A DNA stretch of 51,350 nucleotides from Natribacillus halophilus (lineage in GTDB: Bacteria; Bacillota; Bacilli; Bacillales; Marinococcaceae). The DNA lies in assembly GCF_900100185.1 (NCBI RefSeq), contig NZ_FNEN01000011.1, forward strand, positions 1-51,350. Direction: 5' to 3'. The notes below the pieces were generated by a model that did not search any database, had not been told where the DNA came from, and saw nothing but the letters and a program-made list of their open reading frames with translations. Within the stretch, counting starts at the first letter, position 1, and each line of letters opens with the position of its first letter. Positions 8,041-18,981 of the stretch are shown in pieces. The position numbers were made by a program, and so were the translations under genes.

Positions 8041-8550
8041 ATGAATTTGAAAAATTGTCGCTCGGGAGAAAACAGGAGTGATAAGATGGATTATGACCAA
8101 CTTTTACAGGAGTCCAAGCTCCTTAAAATTGATACCTACGAAAAGCAAATGACCCCATCCATTAAAGGTTTATATGCCGATAATGTGATTTTTATCAACA
8201 AAGATATATCAACAAGATCTGAAAAAGCTTGTATCCTTGCAGAAGAACTAGGACACTATCACACAACTAGTGGAAATATTCTAGATCAACAAAAAATCGC
8301 TAACTTACAAAGAGAAAAACGAGCACGTACTTGGGCTTATGAAAAGATTGTACCTTTGTCTAAAATTATTACAGCCTATAACCAAAATATTGAAAATCAC
8401 CATGAACTAGCTGAATTTTTAGGAGTAACAGAAAATTTTCTTGAAAAGGCACTACAGCGCTATCAAGAAATATATGGTTTGACTTGTGAAATTGGGGGTT
8501 ATATCATTTGCTTTGAACCATTGGATATAAAAAATGACACAACAAAATAG
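8041..8550 (+). CDS. immA: ImmA/IrrE-type metallopeptidase (anti-repressor)
   Basis: The protein (169 residues from the first ATG) has the zinc motif in the form ILAEELGHYHTT (residues about 65-76), which matches the E-x-x-H variant seen in ImmA proteins, and a conserved acidic stretch further on. ImmA cleaves ImmR and so induces the element. Two in-frame starts compete: ATG 8041 with a perfect AAAGGAGGTTTAA, and ATG 8086 with AGGAGTGATAAG. The second gives MDYDQLLQES, the usual family beginning. The gene lies 64 bp after the repressor and 65 bp before the integrase, all in one direction. Confidence 0.75.
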   Translation: MNLKNCRSGENRSDKMDYDQLLQESKLLKIDTYEKQMTPSIKGLYADNVIFINKDISTRSEKACILAEELGHYHTTSGNILDQQKIANLQREKRARTWAYEKIVPLSKIITAYNQNIENHHELAEFLGVTENFLEKALQRYQEIYGLTCEIGGYIICFEPLDIKNDTTK

Positions 8551-8615
8551 CCAAATAAGAGCTTTTATTTTTTGATTTAAAAGGGAACGTATATTCTTTT
8601 AGGAGGAGTTAATGT

Positions 8616-9773
8616 ATGGCGTTTTTCAGAAAACGAGGGAACAAATGGGAGTATCGAATAAGCTATGTGGATCGCCGAAGTGGCACAACAAAAGAAACAT
8701 CAAAAGGTGGGTTCAAAACAAAAAAGGAAGCCCAAATTGCCGCTACAGAAGCAGAATCTAAAATTAATCATTTTGGATTCAGTGAGAATGGTAATGAAAA
8801 AATTGACCACTATTTTCAAAAATGGCTTGAAACTTATAAAAAGCCAAACGTTAAACCAATTACTTATTCGCTCCAAGAAAGGAATGTTCGATTAAATATT
8901 CTTCCCCGTTGGAGGAATTATCGCCTTAAAGACATCACACGTACTGAATATCAACAATGGATCAACGAATTACGCGATCACTACAGTGAAGGTACAGTAA
9001 GAAGAATACACAGTATTATGAGTGCCGCTCTTACAGACGCAGTATTTGAATTTAATATCTTTAGAGAAAACCCTATTCAAAAAATTAAAATACCAAAAGA
9101 CAATCAAAATACTTCTAAGGTTCCTTATTTCTCTAAAACAGAGTTAGGTACGTTTTTAACTACTGTCAAAGAACCTGTCAAAAACGCTAAATACAACAAG
9201 TCAATACAATATTACGTGCTATTCAATTTAATGGCTAGAACAGGAATTCGGATAGATGAGGCGCTTGCTCTTAGATGGGATGATTTAGATGAGGCTAAGA
9301 AAAGCCTTACCATTAATAAAACACTGGTGTACCCTCTCAACTCTAGCCCTTACGTTTCGACACCAAAATCAAAACAAAGTGATCGTACCATTAAAGTTGA
9401 TAATACCACCATGAAGCTTTTAAAGCAGCAACAAACAAATCGAGAAGAAATTCACTATCTGTACAAAAATTACAGAAGATCTCAGGATAACCTCATATTT
9501 TATCAACACGACGGTCGATGGCTACGAACAAATGTAGTACGAGACTATTTTAAGGAGATATGTAAACGTGCGAACCTACCTGTCTTATCTCCACACGCTT
9601 TGCGACACACCCACGCTGTTCATCTCTTGGAGGCCGGTGTACAAATAAAATACGTGTCCGAAAGACTCGGACACGCAAATATGAATGTGACGGCAGATAC
9701 TTATCTGCATGTCACTGAGAAGATTGAAGATGATGCCTTATCCCTTTATGAAAATTACCTTCAGGATTCATAA
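8616..9773 (+). CDS. int: Tyrosine recombinase, ICE integrase (Int Tn916/ICEBs1 type)
   Basis: The 385-residue protein has an arm-DNA-binding domain (residues 1-50, KRGNKWEYRISYVD and GGFKTKKEAQIAATEAE), a SAM-like core-binding domain (about 60-160) and a catalytic domain. The catalytic residues are visible: Arg in ARTGIRIDEALAL, H-x-x-R in HALRHTHA, His in ERLGHAN, and the Tyr nucleophile in TADTYLH. It is full length and should integrate and excise the element by site-specific recombination. The start follows AGGAGGAGTTAATGT. It reads out toward sufB, whose stop is 58 bp away. Confidence 0.9.
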   Translation: MAFFRKRGNKWEYRISYVDRRSGTTKETSKGGFKTKKEAQIAATEAESKINHFGFSENGNEKIDHYFQKWLETYKKPNVKPITYSLQERNVRLNILPRWRNYRLKDITRTEYQQWINELRDHYSEGTVRRIHSIMSAALTDAVFEFNIFRENPIQKIKIPKDNQNTSKVPYFSKTELGTFLTTVKEPVKNAKYNKSIQYYVLFNLMARTGIRIDEALALRWDDLDEAKKSLTINKTLVYPLNSSPYVSTPKSKQSDRTIKVDNTTMKLLKQQQTNREEIHYLYKNYRRSQDNLIFYQHDGRWLRTNVVRDYFKEICKRANLPVLSPHALRHTHAVHLLEAGVQIKYVSERLGHANMNVTADTYLHVTEKIEDDALSLYENYLQDS

Positions 9774-9792
9774 CCGGACAAAAACCGGACAA
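9773..9792 (+). repeat. Direct repeats next to the integrase end, candidate Int arm sites
   Basis: ACCGGACAA occurs at 9773-9781 and 9784-9792, an 11-bp period, overlapping the integrase stop codon. Short direct repeats at an element end are typical arm-type binding sites for Tn916-class integrases. Confidence 0.4.
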
Positions 9793-9813
9793 GCGACATC
9801 CTCAATTCTTCTC

Positions 9814-9833
9814 AACCCCTTCTACATGGGGTT
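9814..9833 (-). terminator. Weak hairpin at the sufB stop codon
   Basis: AACCCC and GGGGTT pair around an 8-base loop and overlap the last bases of sufB. No T-run follows on the - strand, so it is a poor terminator. The ICE may have separated sufB from its original one, or used this dyad as attachment core. Confidence 0.35.
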
Positions 9834-11229
9834 ATCCAATACTTCCTTCCATCTCCATGCGGATGAGACGGTTCATTTCAACGGCATATTCCATGGGCAG
9901 TTCTTTTGTAAACGGCTCGATGAAGCCCATGACGATCATTTCCGTTGCTTCTTCCTCGCTCAAGCCGCGGCTCATCAAGTAGAAGAGTTGTTCTTCGGAT
10001 ACTTTTGAAACCGTTGCTTCGTGTTCGAGGGCGATCTCATCGTTCATGATTTCATTGTAAGGAATGGTATCTGACGTCGAATCGTTATCCATAATCAACG
10101 TGTCGCATTCGATTTTTGACTTCGACCCTGGCGCTTTACGGCCAAAATGGGCCAAACCGCGATAGGATACTTTTCCGCCGTGCTTGGAGATCGATTTGGA
10201 CACGAGTGTTGATGATGTGTTCGGTGCCAAGTGATAAGCTTTGGCGCCTGCATCCTGGTGTTGGTTTTTCCCTGCAATGGCAATGGACAGCACGTTGCCA
10301 CGCGCGCCTTCACCTTTCATGAGGATCGAAGGATACTTCATCGTAAGCTTGGAGCCAAGGTTGCCGTCGACCCATTCCATCGTCGCGTTTTCATCGGCAG
10401 TGGCACGCTTGGTTACGAGGTTGTAGATGTTCGGTGCCCAGTTCTGGATGGTCGTGTAACGGCAATAGGCATCTTTTTTCACGATGATCTCAACGATGGC
10501 GCTATGCAGTGAGTCCGTCGAGTAAATGGGTGCTGTACATCCTTCCACATAGTGAACGGAACTGCCTTCATCGGCGATGATCAGCGTACGTTCAAACTGC
10601 CCCATATTTTCGGAGTTAATGCGGAAATACGCTTGCAATGGGGAGTCCGCTTTTACGCCTTTCGGCATGTAAATGAACGATCCCCCGGACCATACAGCCG
10701 AGTTTAACGCTGCGAATTTATTATCGCTTGGGGGAATCACGGTTCCGAAATAATGACGGACAAGGTCTTCGTTTTCCTGAAGGGCTGTATCCGTATCCTT
10801 GAATATGATCCCTTGCTCCTCGAGATCCTCCTGCATACTATGGTATACAACTTCAGATTCGTACTGCGCCGAAACACCGGCCAAATATTTCTGTTCCGCT
10901 TCCGGAATGCCCAGTTTATCAAAGGTGTTCTTAATTTCTTCCGGGACTTCATCCCAGGATTTTTCCGTGCGCTCCGAGGGCTTGACGTAATACGTAATGT
11001 CATCGAAATTCAACTCTGAAAGGTCGCCGCCCCATTGCGGCATCGGCTTTTTATAAAAGACCTCTAATGCTTTCAAACGATAATCCAGCATCCACTGCGG
11101 TTCTTCTTTAACTTCGGAGATTTCCCTTACGATATCTTCAGTCAGGCCACGTTCAGAACGGTATACGGAGACATCCTTGTCATGAAATCCATATTGATAT
11201 TCCTCTAGTTCAGGCATTTGCTTAGCCAT
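9832..11229 (-). CDS. sufB: Fe-S cluster assembly scaffold SufB
   Basis: The 465-residue protein is the full-length SufB subunit. It has the family's N-terminal region ([20 protein letters not shown]), the beta-helix core and the conserved C-terminal part with [19 protein letters not shown]. With SufC and SufD it forms the complex on which new clusters are built. It is the last gene of sufC-D-S-U-B, 52 bp after sufU, behind AAAAGGAGGTCATTCAA. The C-terminus GSIG lies only 58 bp from the end of the ICE integrase and appears intact. Confidence 0.97.
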   Translation of the reverse strand: MAKQMPELEEYQYGFHDKDVSVYRSERGLTEDIVREISEVKEEPQWMLDYRLKALEVFYKKPMPQWGGDLSELNFDDITYYVKPSERTEKSWDEVPEEIKNTFDKLGIPEAEQKYLAGVSAQYESEVVYHSMQEDLEEQGIIFKDTDTALQENEDLVRHYFGTVIPPSDNKFAALNSAVWSGGSFIYMPKGVKADSPLQAYFRINSENMGQFERTLIIADEGSSVHYVEGCTAPIYSTDSLHSAIVEIIVKKDAYCRYTTIQNWAPNIYNLVTKRATADENATMEWVDGNLGSKLTMKYPSILMKGEGARGNVLSIAIAGKNQHQDAGAKAYHLAPNTSSTLVSKSISKHGGKVSYRGLAHFGRKAPGSKSKIECDTLIMDNDSTSDTIPYNEIMNDEIALEHEATVSKVSEEQLFYLMSRGLSEEEATEMIVMGFIEPFTKELPMEYAVEMNRLIRMEMEGSIG

Positions 11230-11281
11230 TTGAATGACCTCCTTTTATTAACTCAGGATAAAAATAACTCCCGAGCATCAT

Positions 11282-14245
<2,964 letters not shown>

Positions 14246-14265
14246 CGTCTTGCACCTCCTTACCT

Positions 14266-15057
14266 TTACGCTTCCTGACTTTGTCCGACGCGCTCATCTT
14301 CGATGCCCAGTTCTTCTTTAATCCAGTCGTATCCTTCGTTTTCAAGACGCTGGGCAAGTGCCGCGTCCCCGGATTTAACGATGCGTCCCTGCATGATGAC
14401 GTGGACGTAATCCGGCTCAATATAATTAAGCAGACGCTGATAGTGGGTGATAATCAAGCAACCGAAATCATCGGAGCGCATGCTGTTCACACCATTGGAA
14501 ACAACCTTCAGCGCGTCGATATCAAGGCCTGAGTCCACTTCGTCCAGGATTGCGATCTTCGGTTCCAACATGAGCAGTTGCAGAATTTCATTACGTTTTT
14601 TCTCACCGCCGGAGAAACCTTCATTAAGGTAACGGGTGGAGAAAGATTCATCCATATCAAGCGTGGCCATCTGTTTATCCATCTTTTTGATGAACTTCAT
14701 CAATGGGATTTGATCGCCTTCCTCGCGATTGGCATTGATCGAGGTTCTCAAGAAATCGGAGGTTGTGACTCCGGTCACTTCACTCGGGTATTGCATCGCC
14801 AGGAACATGCCGGCACGTGCGCGCTCGTCCACTTCCATTTCAAGGACATCTTCACCGTCGAGTTCGACACTTCCCTGTGTAATCTCAAAGCTGGGGTGAC
14901 CCATGATCGCGGAAGCGAGTGTTGATTTCCCTGTACCGTTCGGGCCCATAATGGCGTGAATTTCACCCCCGCTTATTTGCAAATCAAGTCCCTTGATGAT
15001 TTCATTACCCTCGATTTCAACGTGTAAATCTTGGATTTTCAACGTTGATCCTGCCAT
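14266..15057 (-). CDS. sufC: SufC, ATPase of the Suf scaffold
   Basis: The 263-residue ABC-type ATPase has Walker A GPNGTGKST, signature FSGGEKKRNE, Walker B IAILDEVDSGLD and the H-loop His in LIITHYQR. It is soluble and binds SufB and SufD. The start is the ATG 15055-15057 behind AAATGGAGGTTTTAGC; an ORF seven codons longer has no ribosome site. It is the first gene of the operon. About 280 bp separate it from the AhpD-like gene upstream, with promoter-like AT-rich sequence near 15110-15145. Confidence 0.97.
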   Translation of the reverse strand: MAGSTLKIQDLHVEIEGNEIIKGLDLQISGGEIHAIMGPNGTGKSTLASAIMGHPSFEITQGSVELDGEDVLEMEVDERARAGMFLAMQYPSEVTGVTTSDFLRTSINANREEGDQIPLMKFIKKMDKQMATLDMDESFSTRYLNEGFSGGEKKRNEILQLLMLEPKIAILDEVDSGLDIDALKVVSNGVNSMRSDDFGCLIITHYQRLLNYIEPDYVHVIMQGRIVKSGDAALAQRLENEGYDWIKEELGIEDERVGQSQEA

Positions 15058-15335
15058 GCTAAAACCTCCATTTATCATAATTCAGCGGCTCCCGCTGCGA
15101 ATGTTTCTCAATCTATCATCATTATCAGTTTATAACAAATTCAATCTTCATTCAAGTGGGATTGACTGCTCATTCTTTCCTCCTTTAACTGAGAATCCCT
15201 TGAAACCGAGATTTTCAAACACATTGAATATTGTTATATCCCCAGTATGAAGGTTTTATCTTCTCGTTTCAATCGAAAACCGTTGAAAATAGGGAAAACG
15301 TTATTCTCTTTCCCGGTCATTATCAATGACCATTC

Positions 15336-15695
15336 TTATGATCCTGTGGCAAATGCTTCAATTGCATCACGAACGACCGTGACCCCTTGGCTCAAAGCCG
15401 CCGAACCCGCAAAAGCTGCAGCCACTCCCACAGCTTCCATGATTTCATCTTCACTGCATTCTTCATCGATACATGCTTTAGTATGAGAAATAATACTGTA
15501 TTCTTCATTCATACATACACTAATCGCGAGCGCGATGATATGTTTGTCCTTGGTTGTCAACTCGCCTTCTGCAAAACAGGCATCCATGAAGGCATTGTAT
15601 TTGCGTGTAAGTTTCGGTAATTGCCCGGATAAATAGTTCATGCCGTCTTTATATTCCTGTAATGCTTCTTCGATAAAAGTGTCATCCTGTGCCAT
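15336..15695 (-). CDS. Carboxymuconolactone decarboxylase / AhpD-family protein
   Basis: The 119-residue all-helical protein has the family core CMNEEYSIISHTKAC followed by DEECSEDEIMEAVGVAAAFAG. AhpD-like enzymes carry a C-x-x-C-x-x-x-H redox site; here only the first Cys and the His are in place, so the peroxidase-type reaction is uncertain. The start ATG follows AGTAAAGGAGTTGTATCG. In B. subtilis a similar gene (yurZ) also neighbours suf. It is separated from metQ by a strong terminator. Confidence 0.8.
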   Translation of the reverse strand: MAQDDTFIEEALQEYKDGMNYLSGQLPKLTRKYNAFMDACFAEGELTTKDKHIIALAISVCMNEEYSIISHTKACIDEECSEDEIMEAVGVAAAFAGSAALSQGVTVVRDAIEAFATGS

Positions 15696-15767
15696 CGATA
15701 CAACTCCTTTACTCTGATAAGAATTTTCATATCGATTAGCATGTGAAGTTACAGGAAAAAAATACAT

Positions 15768-15817
15768 AATAAAAAGAGCATTCGCTCCCTGCTTCATGGG
15801 CAGGTGTGCGAATGCTC
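15768..15817 (-). terminator. Terminator of metNIQ
   Basis: On the - strand GAGCATTCGC and GCGAATGCTC form a perfect 10-bp stem with a 22-base loop that holds a small inner dyad, followed by TTTTTATT. It lies 14 bp after the metQ stop. Confidence 0.9.
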
Positions 15818-15831
15818 CTTCATCCGATCTA

Positions 15832-16710
15832 TTATTCTTCGACAGGCACCACTGCGCCCTCGTATTCTTCTTCCATAAAGTCATGGACTTCATCGGATTG
15901 CAGAACATCGACGAGCGTGGCCACGTCTTCGTCATCTTCGTCTTCGCTATTTACGGCTATGATATTCACGTACGGATTATCAGCATCCGCGGATTCTGAT
16001 TCAATCGAGTCCTCAAGTGGAGACAAACCATGATCAATGGCGAAATTGGAATTGATCAAAACGGCGTCCCCTTCATTATTTTCATAGGCTTGTGGCAAGA
16101 TGGCCGCTTCATATTCCGGCTCGAACTGGAAATTCTGAGGGTTTTCTTCGATATCGTCAATCGTGGCTTCTACCCCTTCACCTTCTGCCAATTCGATCAA
16201 ACCTTCCTCCTCAAACATGGTCAGGACACGGCCATGGTCGGCGACAGAATCGCTCATAAGGATGGTTGCCTCTTCCGGCAATTCGTCAAGGCTGTCGTAA
16301 TCCTGGCTATAAACACCGATCGGTTCGATATGCACGCCACTGACTTCTACGATATCATACTCCTCAAATTCTTCCAGTTGATCGGCAAGAAAAGGACGAT
16401 GCTGAAAAAAGTTCGCGTCTACATCCTCGTTATCGAGGGCTTGATTCGGAAGGGCATAATCGTTAAAGGTTTCGATTTCCAGATCAATTCCCTCTTCTGC
16501 AAGCAGATCATCGGCAAACTCAAGGATTTCAGCGTGAGGAACGTTGGTCGCCCCAACGACTAATTCAGACGGTTCTTCGTCGTCAGCGGCGTCCGTTTCT
16601 TCACCGTTTTCATCTGCTGTTTCCTCATCACCGGCGTCCTCGTCGGCTCCGCAAGCCACAAGGACCGTTGACAATGCCCCAAAAGTCAGCAGTTGATAAA
16701 ATTTTTTCAT
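15832..16710 (-). CDS. metQ: Methionine-binding lipoprotein MetQ
   Basis: The 292-residue lipoprotein has signal peptide and lipobox LVACG, an acidic linker rich in Asp/Glu (a salt-adaptation mark), and the NlpA/MetQ domain (VGATNVPHAEILEFA, then FQHRPFLADQL). It captures methionine outside the membrane and delivers it to MetI. The start is the ATG 16708-16710 behind AAAAGGGGAGAATACAGG; an earlier in-frame start would overlap metI. It is the last gene of metN-metI-metQ. Confidence 0.95.
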   Translation of the reverse strand: MKKFYQLLTFGALSTVLVACGADEDAGDEETADENGEETDAADDEEPSELVVGATNVPHAEILEFADDLLAEEGIDLEIETFNDYALPNQALDNEDVDANFFQHRPFLADQLEEFEEYDIVEVSGVHIEPIGVYSQDYDSLDELPEEATILMSDSVADHGRVLTMFEEEGLIELAEGEGVEATIDDIEENPQNFQFEPEYEAAILPQAYENNEGDAVLINSNFAIDHGLSPLEDSIESESADADNPYVNIIAVNSEDEDDEDVATLVDVLQSDEVHDFMEEEYEGAVVPVEE

Positions 16711-16726
16711 CCTGTATTCTCCCCTT

Positions 16727-17383
16727 TTATCTTTTATCAATCTTTCGCGTGAGAACGTCCCCGATGCCTTGAACAATGAAGACGATCACGGAAATAATGA
16801 CCGTCGCCACGATCGTGACATCCGTACTGTTACGTTGAAAGCCGTCCCGGAACGCGAGGTCCCCCAGGCCGCCGGCACCGATCACTCCCGCCATCGCCGT
16901 ATAGCTGATAAGCAGAATCGCTGTGACTGTAATCCCGGAAACGAGCGCCGGCATCGATTCCGGCAGGAAGACTTTAAAAATAATATGCCTTTGGTTGGCG
17001 CCCATGGAGCGGGCTGCTTCCACAACGCCTTTATCCACTTCCCGCAAACCGATTTCCACAAGCCGGGCGTAAAACGCTGATGACCCGATCACCAAAGCCG
17101 GCAAAGCTGCATTGGGACCAAGCATCGTTCCCATAACCCAGTTCGTAAACGGAATCAGCAGGATAATCAAAATGATAAATGGCACCGAACGAAAAACATT
17201 GACAAATGTGGCCACGATACTGTTTGTCACCTTGTTCTCCCAGAGCTGCCCTTTCGATGACAAGAAAAGAATGAGTCCGAGCAGAATCCCAAAGAAAAAC
17301 GTGAACAAAATCGCGACCCCACTCATATAGATCGTCTCCCATGTGGCCTCCAGCATGTTCTCCCAGTCAACATTTTCAAGCAT
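16727..17383 (-). CDS. metI: Methionine ABC transporter permease MetI
   Basis: The 218-residue permease has five predicted membrane helices and the EAA loop that contacts the ATPase (VVEAARSMGANQRHIIFKVFLP). It overlaps the end of metN by 8 bp, which suggests coupled translation. Family and operon context are unambiguous. Confidence 0.95.
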   Translation of the reverse strand: MLENVDWENMLEATWETIYMSGVAILFTFFFGILLGLILFLSSKGQLWENKVTNSIVATFVNVFRSVPFIILIILLIPFTNWVMGTMLGPNAALPALVIGSSAFYARLVEIGLREVDKGVVEAARSMGANQRHIIFKVFLPESMPALVSGITVTAILLISYTAMAGVIGAGGLGDLAFRDGFQRNSTDVTIVATVIISVIVFIVQGIGDVLTRKIDKR

Positions 17384-18404
17384 CGGAGATCACCTCTGCT
17401 TCCACCTGGTGACCCTGGAGAAAAGCAATCGCGTCCTGCAGCTGCTTTTCGTCACCCTCAATGGAGACGAAAAGGGAGCCGTAACTTCCATTTTGTGTCT
17501 GGGCGATATTTCCCTGCAAAATGTTCACCGTGACATCACAAGCGCGAATCAATTCGGAGACAACGGGCTTTCCGGCATCGCCACCGACAAATGTCAACCG
17601 AATGACCGTGCCTTTTTCTTCCCGGAGTTGCTCTTCAATCGCTTGATTGGCATCGTCCGGATCGGTGACTTGTCTGACGAATGTCCTTGTGATCTCCTGT
17701 TGCGGGTGTTTAAAGACATCAAGGACGTTTCCCTGTTCGACGACGTTGCCATCTTCCATCACTGCTACACGCGAACAAATCTTTTGAATCACAGGCATCT
17801 CGTGGGTAATCAGCACGATGGTCAACCCAAGTTTTTGATTGATATCATGCAATAATTCCAGGATCGAGCTCGTCGTTTTCGGATCGAGTGCAGAAGTAGC
17901 TTCATCGCACAAAAGAACTTTCGGATCATTGGCGAGGGCTCGGGCAATGCCGACGCGTTGCTTCTGTCCCCCACTCAATTGCGATGGATAAGAATCCTCT
18001 CGACCTTTTAATCCCACCAGATTAATCAATTCCTCCACGCGCGCGTTTCTTTCGGATTTGGCTACACCGGCAACTTCGAGCGGAAAGGCAATATTGTCAT
18101 GAACCGTCCGTGACCACAACAGATTAAAATGTTGAAAGATCATGCTGATCTCTTGCCTCGCCGCTCTTAACGCCCGATTCGATAGATTCAACATTTCATA
18201 GTCCGCGATCTTAACGGTCCCGGTCGTGGGCGTTTCCAGTAAGTTCAGAAGACGGACAAGGGTACTTTTCCCTGCACCGCTATAACCCACAACCCCGAAA
18301 ACCTCACCTTTTTCAATGTCAAGGTCGACATTTTTGACCGCTTCAACCGACTGGCCTTTCAATTGAAACGTTTTCGAGACGTTATTGAGATGTATCAGCA
18401 GCAT
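17376..18404 (-). CDS. metN: Methionine ABC transporter ATP-binding protein MetN
   Basis: The 342-residue protein has Walker A GYSGAGKST, signature LSGGQKQRVG, Walker B VLLCDEATSALD and H-loop VLITHE. A C-terminal NIL domain (residues about 265-342) in family members binds methionine and shuts transport when the cell is full. It is the first gene behind an S-box riboswitch and terminator. Confidence 0.96.
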   Translation of the reverse strand: MLLIHLNNVSKTFQLKGQSVEAVKNVDLDIEKGEVFGVVGYSGAGKSTLVRLLNLLETPTTGTVKIADYEMLNLSNRALRAARQEISMIFQHFNLLWSRTVHDNIAFPLEVAGVAKSERNARVEELINLVGLKGREDSYPSQLSGGQKQRVGIARALANDPKVLLCDEATSALDPKTTSSILELLHDINQKLGLTIVLITHEMPVIQKICSRVAVMEDGNVVEQGNVLDVFKHPQQEITRTFVRQVTDPDDANQAIEEQLREEKGTVIRLTFVGGDAGKPVVSELIRACDVTVNILQGNIAQTQNGSYGSLFVSIEGDEKQLQDAIAFLQGHQVEAEVISDA

Positions 18405-18457
18405 GACCCCCCTTCTTTATAAAAACCAACTATCCTGCCCTGTTCAGTATAGTTTTG

Positions 18458-18502
18458 TTCAAAAAATAAACCTTTTGCCCACGATGAGCAGAAAGGTGAC
18501 AG
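18458..18502 (-). terminator. Regulatory terminator of the SAM riboswitch
   Basis: On the - strand ACCTTTctGCtC pairs with GgGCaaAAGGT and is followed by TTATTTTTTG. It sits directly downstream of the S-box aptamer and 54 bp before metN, so SAM binding should end transcription here. Confidence 0.8.
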
Positions 18503-18511
18503 GAAAAATTT

Positions 18512-18622
18512 CTGTCTCATCTTCCAAGGGTAAAACCTTGCAGGAATTGGCACCTTTGTAATCAGCATTACCGGTTGCCGGGCTTCATCGGGCCAGTCCC
18601 TCCACCTCTCCGGATAAGAATT
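18512..18622 (-). ncRNA. SAM-I (S-box) riboswitch
   Basis: The - strand carries the conserved S-box segments in order: TTCTTATCCGGAGAGGTGGA, GGGACTGGCCCGATGAAGCC, CGGCAACC, GGTGCCAATTCCTGC, and the closing AGATGAGACAGAA. It leads metNIQ. High SAM favours the terminator that follows; low SAM allows methionine uptake. Confidence 0.95.
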
Positions 18623-18649
18623 TTTTATTCATTACATTGAATGATTTGT

Positions 18650-18678
18650 ATTCTAGCACCTGATTCATAAACTGTCAA
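18650..18678 (-). promoter_or_regulatory. SigmaA promoter of metNIQ
   Basis: On the - strand TTGACA (18673-18678), a 17-bp spacer and TAGAAT (18650-18655), with TGC directly before the -10, give a near-ideal extended promoter about 25 bp upstream of the riboswitch. Confidence 0.85.
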
Positions 18679-18722
18679 CAGCCGGGGTTTGACAGGAGAT
18701 GGCGTGGGTCGCTTTCGTTTGA

Positions 18723-18885
18723 GGGATTACTTCGCGCTTCTTGTTCCTCTCGGAGCGGCTCACCTTCGTCTGGGGGGTTACTTCGCGCTTCTTGTTCCTC
18801 TCGGAGCGGCTCGACCTTTGTCTGGGGGATTACTTCGCCCTTCTTGTTCCTTTCAGAGCGGATCGATCTCCGTTTGAGGGATTAC
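18723..18885 (+). repeat. Tandem 51-52 bp intergenic repeat, about 3.2 copies
   Basis: Units begin at 18723, 18774, 18826 and (partial) 18878 with GGG(A/G)TTACTTCGCGCTTC, followed by TTGTTCCTCTCGGAGCGG and a short variable end. Copies 1 and 2 are nearly identical; copy 3 has drifted. A single related unit lies in reverse orientation at 32204-32235. No gene spans the block. Confidence 0.85.
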
Positions 18886-18981
18886 TCCTTAATACTTTAA
18901 CCTCACCCAATTGACAAGGGTTTCTGCTCTGGATTCCTCCTCCGTCGAACGTTACAATAAACACGGAAAGGAGTTTTTCTA

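Larger units (their letters stand above)
1..9813. mobile_element. Right part of a decayed ICEBs1/Tn916-like integrative conjugative element
   Basis: The stretch carries an integrase, ImmA-like and XRE-like genes on the + strand, divergent from conG- and cwlT-like genes on the - strand. This is the mirror image of the ICEBs1 end order int-immA-immR / ...conG-cwlT-yddI-yddJ. Base composition is visibly more AT-rich than the suf genes that follow. The integrase ends 58 bp before the sufB stop, so the right boundary lies between 9774 and about 9833. The left boundary is outside the window. Relaxase, coupling protein, ConB-ConE, xis and replication genes are missing between the repressor and conG, and conG carries a stop, so the element is probably immobile by itself. 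The exact att core cannot be fixed without the left end. Confidence 0.75.

Noticed and set aside
16030-16563. Long + strand open frame of 177 codons
   Set aside because: It is antisense to metQ, whose lipoprotein features and operon context are clear.
18723-18885. Possible CRISPR array (regular repeats of about 51 bp)
   Set aside because: The whole unit repeats, without unique spacers between short repeats, and no cas genes are present. The same holds for the 52-bp and 21-bp blocks.
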